This document shows positions 28,317-37,040 of a stretch of DNA of 64,000 nt, in pieces. The position numbers and the translations under genes are program-made. Position 1 is the first letter of the stretch. Each line of letters starts with the position of its first letter. The notes beneath the pieces were generated by a model. That model searched no databases. It saw nothing but the letters and a program-made list of their open reading frames with translations, and was not told the DNA's origin. Source of the stretch: Paenibacillus_E sp964253085 (GTDB lineage Bacteria > Bacillota > Bacilli > Paenibacillales > NBRC-103111); assembly GCF_964253085.1 (NCBI RefSeq), contig NZ_CAXUQH020000002.1, forward strand, positions 1 through 64,000, written 5' to 3'.

Positions 28317-28449
28317 GTAAACACTATTGCAATACAAATATTGTTGAGCTTTATCCGCTTCATATAGCGTCCTTTTGAAAAGGTTTACTCTATCTGCTTT
28401 CTCTTACTCAAAACCACTAGCATTTTCAGTTAGTTTAATGTTATCTGAA

Positions 28450-28532
28450 AGTAGCCACTAACTAAAATTGTCACTTTGTCAGTCCAAATTCGTTCTATAT
28501 CTGGAGTATCATTCTTAAAGGAGAGGTGGAAC
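28450..28532. repeat. 83-bp dispersed repeat, copy 1 (over the histidine-kinase 3' end)
   Basis: Ungapped match, about 80% identical, to 34024-34106. It spans the stop codon and last few codons of the histidine kinase and its downstream flank. Confidence 0.75.
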
Positions 28533-29909
28533 AACAGGTAAGTAAATATCTATAGTTGTGCCTTTACCTTCTACACTGGAAATATCCATGTTCCCGCCGT
28601 GAGCATGAATTATTTTTTGCGTTACCATCATCCCCAGACCAGTTCCCTTCTCTTTTGTCGTATAAAAGGGATTCCCTATTTGGTTAAGAAACGCCTTGGG
28701 AATTCCACATCCTTCATCTATAACCTGTATCATTATCAGATTTAAGTTAGACTGTTTTCCAACAACTCTTATCGCCCCACCTCCAGGCATCGCCTCAATT
28801 GCGTTTTTAATCAAATTAATAAATACTTGTTTCACTTGAGCCCCTATGCATTGGATCTGAGGCAATGACTCTAGGTTAAATGTTTTAATCTCAACTTTAT
28901 TTATTAATGCTTGCGATCTAAGTTGCAGTGCAACATCGTTAATAATTTTCCCGACGTTTCCATAACGCAACTCATTTGCTTGAGGCTTCGCTAATATAAG
29001 CAGTTCACTTGAGATCATATCAATTCTTGCCAGCTCATCCATCATAATTTCAAAGTACTCCTTCTTAACCTCTGGCATGATTGTTTGGATCAGCTGTAAG
29101 AACCCCTTGAGAGAAGTAAGCGGATTTCTTATTTCATGTGCGATTGAAGCTGCTAGTTGTCCTACAGCGGTAAGCTTTTCAGTTTCGAACAACTTTTTTT
29201 CGTTTTTATTTTCTTTTGATATATCTCGGGCCACGACATATACACCCACAACTTCTTGGTTAACAATAATCGGCATATTGGTTACCTTAACATCAATGAT
29301 ATGACCATTTTTATGTATAATCTTTGTTTCATAATGCTGAGAACCCCCCCTTGTTGCTTCTGTAAAAGATCTCAATGGCATATCTAAGTAGCCTGAAGTA
29401 ATTAATGAGATAAACGACATCTGTCGCAACTCATCTTCCCTATATCCTATTAATTGTTCGCCAGCAGGATTAACACTTAGGTAATTTCCATCTAAATCTA
29501 GAGAAAATACGGCATCAGGATTATTTGTAAAAAGTGATTTGTAGTGTTGATCTTTTTGTATAGATGCCCGTTTTTTTTCTGTAATATCTTGAAAGTATAC
29601 AGAAAGGCCATGTGGTGAGGGATAAGCCTTTACATCAAACCATGTTCCTAATGGAGGGAAGTACGCATTAAATTCAATTGTCACTTGCTCACGCATTGCC
29701 AAAAGGTATAGATCATAAAATACTAAATGAAGTGCCTGAGGAAACTCGTCCCACAGACACTTGCCAACAAGGTCTTCCTGACTACGGAACAAGAGTCTTG
29801 TTGCCTCAGTGTTTGTATATGTAAATTTCCATGTCATATCTACCGCAAAAAATGCAACAGGAATTCTATTTAGCATATCATATACACCCTGTTCATGAAT
29901 TTTGACCAT
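28515..29909 (-). CDS. PAS-domain sensor histidine kinase (sporulation-kinase-like)
   Basis: 464 residues from the ATG at 29909; the open frame to 29978 lies upstream of the ribosome site. Two PAS domains (about residues 9-110 and 120-235, the second with 'SLDLDGNYLSVNPAGEQLIG'), a HisKA domain with the phospho-His in 'SIAHEIRNPLTSLKG', then HATPase_c with N box 'INLIKNAIEAM', G1 'DEGCGI' and G2 'GTGLGM'. There are no membrane spans, so it is cytosolic like KinA/KinE. No response regulator is adjacent. A run of ten G lies at the ribosome site. Fragments of related sequence occur at 34.0 and 51.2 kb. Confidence 0.9.
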   Translation of the reverse strand: MVKIHEQGVYDMLNRIPVAFFAVDMTWKFTYTNTEATRLLFRSQEDLVGKCLWDEFPQALHLVFYDLYLLAMREQVTIEFNAYFPPLGTWFDVKAYPSPHGLSVYFQDITEKKRASIQKDQHYKSLFTNNPDAVFSLDLDGNYLSVNPAGEQLIGYREDELRQMSFISLITSGYLDMPLRSFTEATRGGSQHYETKIIHKNGHIIDVKVTNMPIIVNQEVVGVYVVARDISKENKNEKKLFETEKLTAVGQLAASIAHEIRNPLTSLKGFLQLIQTIMPEVKKEYFEIMMDELARIDMISSELLILAKPQANELRYGNVGKIINDVALQLRSQALINKVEIKTFNLESLPQIQCIGAQVKQVFINLIKNAIEAMPGGGAIRVVGKQSNLNLIMIQVIDEGCGIPKAFLNQIGNPFYTTKEKGTGLGMMVTQKIIHAHGGNMDISSVEGKGTTIDIYLPVVPPLL

Positions 29910-29917
29910 GTTCTTAC

Positions 29918-29929
29918 TCCCCCCCCCCG
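29918..29929 (-). promoter_or_regulatory. Ribosome site embedded in a G10 homopolymer
   Basis: On the coding strand ten consecutive G (29919-29928) precede A-G-T-A-A-G-A-A-C and the ATG. The tract is the only Shine-Dalgarno-like element, so its length would change spacing and strength. Confidence 0.6.
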
Positions 29930-30266
29930 TCTTTAGTGATATTAGCGACAGTACAAGTACGGCCACCTCCACCGTCAATGGCTATGCCATACTTGGTTCG
30001 ATTTTTAAGGATCCTATAGTTTTTTCCCATATACAGGAGATACATTTACTTCTACCGAGACATTGGGATACCCATAAGTGTCGTTGATCTATCCGTAGTG
30101 ACAACTGCGCCAATAAACCAGAAGCAAACATGCACTAGAGCTATACATTCAATTGTGCTATTTTAATAATGGAAACAGCTTAATCGCAGTTCCAATAGCT
30201 GTAACGATAATAATTTAACTTCATCTCCCAGGATGATCTGGTTTGTGTTTTCAGTACCATTAATGC

Positions 30267-30464
30267 CTAGTCGGATTGAACACGACTTAGTGAGATTAGT
30301 AGCATTCCTAAATCATGTACTTTTCTTAACACTCCATGCAACGCAGCCTGATCGACAGAACCCATTAATAGCGTATCACCGTTATCTTCAAGCAGGATGG
30401 TAAGCCCCCCGAACCAGTCGCTCCACCCAGGACCAAGATGTCCCTTGACCCTGATTTGATACAC
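30267..30464 (-). CDS. Small MalT-associated protein, copy 1
   Basis: 65 residues from a GTG at 30464. Signature 'YQIRVKGHLGPGWSDWFGG', then 'DQAALHGVLRKVHDLGM' and 'ISLSRVQ'. It is highly similar to the proteins at 36312-36554 and 43424-43735, and like them lies downstream of a large MalT-type regulator. Probably one small alpha/beta domain. Function unknown; I recognise the type as a small hypothetical often found beside LuxR regulators. The GTG has no ribosome site. AAAGGAGAGG lies further up, 8 nt before an in-frame ATT at 30503, exactly where the paralogue has ATG, so the original start may have been lost or an ATT start may be used. Confidence 0.7.
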   Translation of the reverse strand: MYQIRVKGHLGPGWSDWFGGLTILLEDNGDTLLMGSVDQAALHGVLRKVHDLGMLLISLSRVQSD

Positions 30465-30550
30465 GATAGAATCTATTGCATCCGTATTAGTGTTTTGAAT
30501 AATGATATTTTCCTCTCCTTTGTGGGCCTGATTAGCTGTCTGTGCGACTC

Positions 30551-30640
30551 GATCGATCTACAAGTATCTTATCTATAATACGACATTGACGTATAGACAC
30601 TTTAGTGTTAAGTGGAGGTGTTGTTTTTAATTATTGAAGG
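30551..30640. promoter_or_regulatory. Operator/promoter region of small gene 1 (also repeated at 51.3 kb)
   Basis: About 90 bp, roughly 75% like 51292-51375. Its core GTATAGACACTTTAGTGTTA is identical in both and contains the dyad ACACT-TT-AGTGT (30597-30608). A GACAT/GACAC direct repeat 14 bp apart precedes the dyad. Confidence 0.5.
30613..30638 (+). repeat. 26-bp direct repeat flanking the IS3 remnant, left copy
   Basis: TGGAGgTGTTGTTTTTAATT and following bases recur at 31133-31158 with one mismatch near the start. Confidence 0.75.
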
Positions 30641-30719
30641 GGAAGTTGGAGAGCATCTCTAGCTAAGGGGAATACTTATCCAGTATGCAGGACATGCCAC
30701 ACTCCTAAAACCTTGCACA

Positions 30720-31085
30720 CCATCTTTTGACTTCGTTGGTACAACGGACGCTAAACATCCTTCTCGAATGGCTAGATGATAATATTCATCCGGAGGCCAT
30801 CTTGCACCTGGATCAAGCGGTACACTATACACATCCGAGTTTTAACCAGCGAGTTGCAGATGCTGGCATTCTTCAATTGATGTCTAGGTAGGCAACTGCC
30901 AGATAATGCCCCAGGGAAACGATGCGCAAAATGAAAGACGAATTGGAATACCATCCATAATTACGAGACAATTGCAGAGTTATGAGACTAGTTGAAAAAT
31001 ACATCGAGTGAATACTGAGCGACAGCAGTGGACATTAAAAAAGATGACTCCTTATGAATTCAGGAGCCACCTCTTAAGCGTAAGG
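30720..31085 (+). pseudogene. IS3-family transposase (OrfB) remnant
   Basis: In shifting frames the translation gives the C-terminal half of an IS3-type DDE transposase: 'LHLDQAVHYTHPSF' (the second Asp of the triad), 'GILQLMSR', stop, 'GNC', 'DNAP', 'MKDELEY' and 'QQWTLKKMTPYEFRSHL' near the end. Several stops and frameshifts make it inactive. No terminal inverted repeats found. Confidence 0.8.
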
Positions 31086-31132
31086 GTATTCGTTCAGCAT
31101 TCACCTTACGGTTCACAGTCCAAAGGGTTGGT

Positions 31133-31158
31133 TGGAGTTGTTGTTTTTAATTATTGAA
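31133..31158 (+). repeat. 26-bp direct repeat flanking the IS3 remnant, right copy
   Basis: Partner of 30613-30638. Far longer than an IS3 target duplication (3-5 bp), so it reflects an older duplication or the excised ends of something else. Confidence 0.75.
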
Positions 31159-31185
31159 TGAAAGAATGCTAGGAATAATGACGAT

Positions 31186-33828
31186 TTAAAGCAATCCCAT
31201 CTCTCGGGCATAAGCCACAGCTTCAGTGCGCCTTCGAACTTGCAGTTTGCCATAAATCCTGCGATTGTACCCTTTTACCGTGTCTAGCGCGAGGAAAAGC
31301 TGCTCGCTAATCTCACGATTCGAGAATCCTTTGGTAATAAGCTGTAGTACTAATAACTCGCGCTCACTCAAAGGTTCGATAGGGGGCTGAACATGTGCAG
31401 TTGGGCTCGGATCGGGCTTGTCTTCGCTCTCCTGCTCCTCAGCAACGAAGACAGCAAGTAGCTTACCTATATAGTCGGTCATGATCCCTTGAGAAGCCAC
31501 TTCAGATAATAGCCCTACCATTTCTCTACCTTCATCAATGAAGATACGGATGAAGTTACTCGGCTCAGCCAGCGCTAGCGCTGTGAGCAGCAGTTGAACA
31601 GCCTCGTCCTTCTCGCCATGCACATATAGAACAACCGACTGTAGAACAATAACCTTGAGCCGTTCATCCTCCCAGCCCTTGGCCTCAACATGCTCGCGCA
31701 AGGGTCTCAACACAGCCAGAGCTGCAGACGTATCTCCTAAGGCCAAGTGTACCCTAGTTTGGCTAATGGGAATTTCGTGCGCATGAGCCAAATGATCAGC
31801 GTCAGCCAAGTTGCCCTGATGTAATAATGTAAGCACTTGTGCAGCAGCAACCTCAGGTATTCGTTTCACAAAATTATGCTGGCGTACTAACTGACTGGCC
31901 TTAGCAAGAATAGCAGCTGCTCCTGCCACATCTCCCTGGATACGTCTCAGGCGGGCGAGAACTAACTCACAGGCAACAATTCTGTCCATATCTAATTGCT
32001 TTGCTAGTTGAACGCTCCGTTCACAGTGCTGTAAAGCAGCATCTAAGTCGTTCCATTTGTAGCAAATACGGGCAAGACCAAGATGCGCTTCGCAGGAAAT
32101 CGGATTCGGCGGATCACCTGCCAGTTGCAGGACGCGGCCGTAGGTCTGGGCTCCCAGATCGAGCTGGTTGTCTGCTTCCTGTATGTTGCCCAAGCCTATA
32201 GTAGCCAGTAGCGTAATGAGGTTATGTCCAATCGATTGGCTCATAGTTATAGCTTCGGTATAGGCTTGGTATGCTGCGGCGCGGTCTCCTTGTAGATAGC
32301 AGGCATAACCCAGCGACCAAGTAGCAGAAGAGCGGTAAGGCAAGTTAGCGGGGTGCAGATTCTCCAAGGCGCGACGTGACTGGACAATGATGGTTTCAAC
32401 TTGGTGCTGAGTGACAGCCACTGTAGCTCTCATGACGGCAATTTGACCTACAAGATCTTTGGTTTTGTCGTCTAACTCGGCGCCTTGCATGGCTGCTTCA
32501 GCACCAAGTAGTTTCTGTTCGACGTTAACTAATTGGCTGGTAACCAATAACGCCGAAGCAAACATCACCCACAACGAGGGCGTCGCATCCAAAACTTTAG
32601 TCGGTAGTGAATCTAGCCATTTCAGTACAGGGGCCGCAGCCCCTCGAAAGTGCAGAGGCACTCCCCCTCCTGCCATCAAGCGCGCAGTGCGCCCAACATC
32701 ATTGGCTGCAGCAGCATGTTTAAAAGCTTCAATCTCCAGCCCATTTTCTTCGTACCAAACGCTAGCACGAATATGTAATTCAGCTATGCTACTCCCCGTT
32801 TCCCCTGTAGAAAAGGCGGTGCTCTGTTGCAGGCGCTGACGCAGTAAATCAGCGAAGAGATGGTGATATCGGAACCAACGCCGTTCGTTGTCCAAGGTGA
32901 CAATGAACAGGTTAGCTTGTTCGAGATATTCCAGGGTTTCTTGTCCGAAACCAAAATTACTTAGAACAGCATTTACAAGTGGACCGCATAAGCGGTCAAG
33001 AATAGATGTTCGGAGCAAGAAAGTCTGAACTTGCTCCGATTGCTTCTGTAGGACTTCTTCAATCAGATAGTCCAGCACAAAATGGTGGCTACCGGTGAAG
33101 GATCTGATGAAGTTGGTAGTGTCACTGTGTCCCTTCAGTGAAATCGCAGCTAATTGTAAGCCGGCAATCCATCCTTCCGTGCGGGTTTCAAGTAACGCTA
33201 TGTCTTCCGAAGAGAGATTGAGACCCATCACTTGGTTGAAAAAACCAGCGGCTTCGAAAGCTGTAAACCGCATGTCCGCAGCGCGTAGCTCGGTCAATTG
33301 GTCCCGGACGCGTAGTCTAGCCAGGGGGAGTTGTGGATTCTCACGGGTGGCGATAACCAAGTGCATCTGTGGTGGGAGATGCTCGAGCAGGAAGATGAGC
33401 GCATTGTCTATCCGTTTGGCATTAATAACATGGTAGTCGTCAAGGACGAAGACGAACTTGTGCGGAATGGTTGAGATTTCATTGAGAAGGATCGTCAGAA
33501 TCGATTCGGTTGACGGTGGCTGCGGGGATTTGAGCGCACCAATTACGCCTTCTCCAATATTCTCTGCAATCGTCTGTAAAGCAGCGACAAGGTGCGCTAG
33601 GAACCGTGTAGAGTCATCATCCCCTTCGTCCAGCGACAGCCATGCGACAGGTCGCTCACAATTGGCGATCCATTCGCTGACCAGCGTAGTCTTGCCAAAG
33701 CCAGCGGAGGCAGAGATGAGGGTCAGCTTACGGTCCAGACCCTCGTTTAACCGCTCGATCAGGCGCGGTCGGAGGACAACTTTAGTTCGCGGCAGGGGGA
33801 CATATAGTTTAGTGGCTAAAATTTGCAT
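31186..33828 (-). CDS. MalT-type STAND ATPase/LuxR regulator, copy 1
   Basis: 880 residues. Walker A 'SAGFGKTT' at 41-48, Walker B-like 'VFVLDDYH' near 127-133, winged-helix part about 230-340 ('YRYHHLFADLL' type 'FRYHHLFADLLRQRL'), TPR-like helical sensor about 360-790, and a LuxR HTH at the C-terminus ('LSERELLVLQLITKGFSNRE', then 'TVKGYNRRIYGKLQV'). AAGGAGAG precedes the ATG. Such proteins are switched by a small ligand bound to the helical repeats and activate nearby promoters as oligomers. The likely target is the small gene downstream. N-terminal DNA is nearly identical to MalT copy 3. Confidence 0.9.
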   Translation of the reverse strand: MQILATKLYVPLPRTKVVLRPRLIERLNEGLDRKLTLISASAGFGKTTLVSEWIANCERPVAWLSLDEGDDDSTRFLAHLVAALQTIAENIGEGVIGALKSPQPPSTESILTILLNEISTIPHKFVFVLDDYHVINAKRIDNALIFLLEHLPPQMHLVIATRENPQLPLARLRVRDQLTELRAADMRFTAFEAAGFFNQVMGLNLSSEDIALLETRTEGWIAGLQLAAISLKGHSDTTNFIRSFTGSHHFVLDYLIEEVLQKQSEQVQTFLLRTSILDRLCGPLVNAVLSNFGFGQETLEYLEQANLFIVTLDNERRWFRYHHLFADLLRQRLQQSTAFSTGETGSSIAELHIRASVWYEENGLEIEAFKHAAAANDVGRTARLMAGGGVPLHFRGAAAPVLKWLDSLPTKVLDATPSLWVMFASALLVTSQLVNVEQKLLGAEAAMQGAELDDKTKDLVGQIAVMRATVAVTQHQVETIIVQSRRALENLHPANLPYRSSATWSLGYACYLQGDRAAAYQAYTEAITMSQSIGHNLITLLATIGLGNIQEADNQLDLGAQTYGRVLQLAGDPPNPISCEAHLGLARICYKWNDLDAALQHCERSVQLAKQLDMDRIVACELVLARLRRIQGDVAGAAAILAKASQLVRQHNFVKRIPEVAAAQVLTLLHQGNLADADHLAHAHEIPISQTRVHLALGDTSAALAVLRPLREHVEAKGWEDERLKVIVLQSVVLYVHGEKDEAVQLLLTALALAEPSNFIRIFIDEGREMVGLLSEVASQGIMTDYIGKLLAVFVAEEQESEDKPDPSPTAHVQPPIEPLSERELLVLQLITKGFSNREISEQLFLALDTVKGYNRRIYGKLQVRRRTEAVAYAREMGLL

Positions 33829-34957
33829 ATTTAGTTTCTCTCCTTTTATTTATCGAACTTTATCAAAAGGAAATATCGGTAGTTTCTTCGTGGTCAATTG
33901 ACCGGCATTATGACTAGCATTCTGTCTATCTTCAAAATATATGTACTCGGCATAAGCACTTAACCACATCACACTGATCTAAATAACTCTCACTCAAATC
34001 TCTACTAGCGTTTTGACATCTAAAGTAGTCACTAATTAAAATAGTCACTTAGTCAGTCCAAATTCGTTCTATATTTGAATTATCCTTCATAACGAAGAGG
34101 TGGAATTCGTCTTTATATTACAGTTTTCCCCAGTTGGATAATCTTTGGAGTGTACGGATATTTTTGAACGAATATTACTTGTTACTGTTTAAGCGAAAAG
34201 GAGTCTAAGTGCAATCATAGAGAAATAACATCCTAGCTAACATTTTCAACAATTATCAAACTCCACCCAAAAAGTAATACTCCCCATAATAAGAAAGAAA
34301 ACACTTACATTGTATCAATTGACCTATTTAGCCTATTATCGTAAAAGGCTACCGATTCATTTCTGTCGATAGCCTTCTACAGATATTTAATTGAACTATA
34401 GTTTGATTTATATTTAATGAAACTGCTATGCTGTTTGAACAAACCAAATTTCTAGCACATAATTTTTCCATTTACAGGGATACATCCACTTCTTCTAACA
34501 TATTTCCACTATTATTTTGATTTAATTATGCTATACCGATCGTAGTGGTAATATTAACTCTCTGTGCAAGATTCTTTCAGCAATAACAAGAGAATGATAG
34601 AAAATGTCTCTCCTTTGAGACGCACTACAACATCAAGTACTATTTTTAAGTAATACGTCTAATTATTTAAGCATTAGTGCTAAGAGTTCTTTTTTCTTTA
34701 TCGCAATCGCATTAAAAATCTAATCAAAAGTACGGTAATAAATAAAAAAATGTACTAGATAAGCATTAAATAGATCGAGTATTGACATCGTGAGAACGTA
34801 AATTGCAGTTCGAAATAATTATAAATAATACACCAATTGACCACTTAGAAAAACGAAAATTTTTTGCGCTGTGACGCAATAAAAAGTGCCATTGAGCAGT
34901 AAGCTTTATTTAACATTACTTTCAAAAGCACAAGTCGATCTAAGATTTTAACATTTT
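33829..34957. other. 1.1-kb intergenic region, no gene
   Basis: AT-rich. It contains the 83-bp repeat (34024-34106) and a 7-bp stem AAGGCTA/TAGCCTT at 34348-34375. No frame is convincing. Confidence 0.5.
34024..34106. repeat. 83-bp dispersed repeat, copy 2
   Basis: Matches the histidine-kinase 3' end and flank at 28450-28532 without gaps. No kinase gene remains here, so it marks a lost duplicate. Confidence 0.75.
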
Positions 34958-35689
34958 TCAACGGAATACACGTTGAGTTGAGCTGCCCGCAGGTACCACA
35001 GATTGCTTTCTTATTAAACCAAGTGAAATGTCGTTGCTTTGTTGAGTTTGTTGTTCGGGCAGTGGCATTGGTCTTCCGCAGAGCCATCCTTGGCCAAAAA
35101 TAATCCCGCTGTCTAGCACTTTATTTTTATGCTCATCGGTTTCTATTCCTTCAGCAATTACTGTTACATTGACCTCATCACAAAGTTTTTTAATACCCGA
35201 CAACAAATTTTTGCTCATTAAATTCGTACTTTGCACAAGCGAGCGATCCAACTTGATTATATCAGGAACTAATCTTTCAATCAGTGACAGACAAGAGTAC
35301 TCCATGCCAAAGTCATCTATTGCAATAAGAAACCCTTCACCTCGTAATCGCTTAATGGTTTCCTGTACTTTCGATATGTCTGAAATTTTGCCTTCGACAA
35401 TCTCAAGGACAATTCTCTCTGGTCGTAAGTGGGGATAGGCTGAAAGGTTTATATCGAGTCCGTTCACAAAAGACTTTGGAAGGCTGTTGACAAATAAGAC
35501 TTCCTGATTTGAATACGATTTAAAGGCAATGTTACGAGCGAGTTTGTCTAGCAACAACTCATCCCCCTCAAACCTTGCCTTTTTAAAAATATGACTAGGT
35601 TCGTGAGGTCCTCTTAATAGTGCCTCATAACCCACTGTAATATTATTGTTTAAGTCCACTATAGGCTGAAATACGGAAAATAATTGCAA
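34958..35689 (-). CDS. Stand-alone EAL-domain protein (c-di-GMP phosphodiesterase)
   Basis: 243 residues from a TTG at 35689 with GGGGC about 8 nt upstream. EAL-domain landmarks: 'YEALLRG' (EAL Glu), 'FVNSLP' (Asn), 'LEIVEG' (Glu), 'IDDFG' (both metal Asp), 'IKLDRSL' (Lys and Asp), 'VIAEGIE' (Glu) and 'GQGWLCGRP' (Gln). All catalytic positions known from RocR-type enzymes seem present, so it is probably active in hydrolysing c-di-GMP. No sensory domain is attached. It lies alone between the MalT copy 1 and copy 2 modules. Confidence 0.85.
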   Translation of the reverse strand: MQLFSVFQPIVDLNNNITVGYEALLRGPHEPSHIFKKARFEGDELLLDKLARNIAFKSYSNQEVLFVNSLPKSFVNGLDINLSAYPHLRPERIVLEIVEGKISDISKVQETIKRLRGEGFLIAIDDFGMEYSCLSLIERLVPDIIKLDRSLVQSTNLMSKNLLSGIKKLCDEVNVTVIAEGIETDEHKNKVLDSGIIFGQGWLCGRPMPLPEQQTQQSNDISLGLIRKQSVVPAGSSTQRVFR

Positions 35690-35864
35690 CTTATTCGCCC
35701 CTCACATTCCGAATATCGGATTTCTTTTAACATTAAGTGATTTGAGCGGAGAGCCATACCATGGGGCACTGTAAAACTTCGTATTCTACAGTCCCCGACG
35801 GTTACAGTTATCGCAAACACTCTTAACAAATTTCATTGTCTTTGGTGCTAAGTTTTCGACCTCT

Positions 35865-35897
35865 CAAATCCGGATAACCTTCTATGCACCGGATTTG
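35865..35897. other. Hairpin upstream of the EAL gene
   Basis: Perfect 9-bp stem CAAATCCGG / CCGGATTTG with a 15-nt loop and no T-run. About 175 bp upstream of the EAL start; role unknown. Confidence 0.4.
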
Positions 35898-36311
35898 ATT
35901 GTGTAATACTTTTCAAACTAGAATCTACTGGCATCCCCAAAATAGTTACCCATGCTGTAAGTGAACGAATTACACCGAAGAGAGTTGTAACAAACTGAAA
36001 ATCGAAATCATATTAATCGTATAAAAGAAGTCATATTATCGACAAAAACGTCGCAAGTATAAACTGTACCCTCAATTATAGTTCTCTTCCTGTTGTTATT
36101 CTTTTGTTTGTCTCCAACAATTATTACTCTATTACTACGTAATTCATTTGTGTATCTCCTTTTAATAAATAGATTTGATGATACAATTTCTTTGAATGTA
36201 CATAAGTCTTTTTCATCCAATCCGTTATACTGAGTCCCTTAATTCATATTGATTGCTATGAAGCTTTCGTGTAGTCTCTCCAATTTAGTTTCTAAGATCT
36301 GAAGCATGTGT

Positions 36312-36554
36312 CTAGTCGGATTGAACACGACTTAGCGAGATTAGTGGCATTCCTAAATCACGGATTGTTCTTAACACTCCGTGCAACGCAGCCTGATCGA
36401 GCGGACCTGTTAATATCGTATCACCTTCATTTTCAAGCAGGATGGTGAGACCCCCGAACCAGTCGGTCCACCCAGAACCAAGATGTCCCTTAATCCTGAT
36501 TTGATACACAATAGAATTTATTATATCCTTATTTGGGTTTCGATTATCTTGCAT
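36312..36554 (-). CDS. Small MalT-associated protein, copy 2
   Basis: 80 residues with a normal ATG start (36554); upstream AAGGAGAC gives a good ribosome site. N-terminal polar tail of about 15 residues, then 'VYQIRIKGHLGSGWTDWFGG', 'DQAALHGVLRTIRDLGMPL' and 'ISLSRVQSD'. About 80% identical to copy 1 over the core and clearly related to copy 3. It lies downstream of MalT copy 2, separated by remnants of another module. A triple GTACT array lies 48-88 bp upstream of the start. No signal peptide or membrane segment, so probably cytosolic. Function unknown. Confidence 0.85.
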   Translation of the reverse strand: MQDNRNPNKDIINSIVYQIRIKGHLGSGWTDWFGGLTILLENEGDTILTGPLDQAALHGVLRTIRDLGMPLISLSRVQSD

Positions 36555-36601
36555 TATCCGTCTCCTTCGGGCTGTTTTACCTGTATCATATCCGCAATAA
36601 G

Positions 36602-36642
36602 GTACTACCTAGTAGATACTTAAGTACTGTTCTAAGGTACTG
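36602..36642. promoter_or_regulatory. Triple GTACT operator array, small gene 2
   Basis: GTACT at 36602, GTACTG at 36624 and GTACTG at 36637 (intervals 22 and 13 bp). The middle site lies in the palindrome TACTTAAGTA. The same array with the same intervals occurs at 54364-54404. Confidence 0.6.
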
Positions 36643-36721
36643 TTTAAGTTTAAGGGGTAATGCTATGGGGTTACCTAGAGGAAAAGGTAGAAAGTGTAGG
36701 GATAAAACTGACGTCAGACTA

Positions 36722-36835
36722 CAATAGACCCAGCTCTCGGACATGTATTAGTGCTTCGGTGCGCCTCTCGGAGCAAGGGGGGCGCGGAACAGAATTTGTC
36801 TCCACTTTCTTCTCATAAGCAATGAAGACAGCATC
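36722..36835 (-). pseudogene. 3' fragment of a MalT-type regulator
   Basis: It matches the last about 110 bp of MalT copy 2 (37041-37095 and 37255-37320 parts), including 'AATAGACCCAGCTC' and 'TTAGTGCTTCGGTGCGCCTC' on the plus strand, with a deletion between them. Upstream flank 36630-36720 also repeats 36960-37040. Confidence 0.75.
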
Positions 36836-36837
36836 TA

Positions 36838-36945
36838 TGAGGATGGTGACTCCCTATCATTAGGTCTACAAGGACCAAGGCTTCCCTTGATCCTGATTTG
36901 ATATACGATAAAATGTTTTGCATACGTTAGGGGTATTACATATCC
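36838..36945 (-). pseudogene. Remnant of a small MalT-associated gene
   Basis: The translation gives 'VYQIRIKGSLGP' and then diverges to a stop after about 23 codons. An ATGCAA start lies near 36925, but a deletion puts it out of frame with the core. A weakened copy of the operator (TTAAGTACTG, 36950-36970) lies upstream. It sits directly downstream of MalT copy 2. Confidence 0.75.
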
Positions 36946-37040
36946 TTAAGTACTGTCCTAAGGTTTTGTTTAGGTTTTTAGAAGAAATGCTGTGGGGTTA
37001 CTTAGAGGGTAGAAAGAGATGGGATAAAACAGACGTCAGG

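Noticed and set aside
36008..36220. 70-codon leftward ORF
   Set aside because: TTG start without ribosome site, odd composition, no recognisable domain; left out of the gene list.
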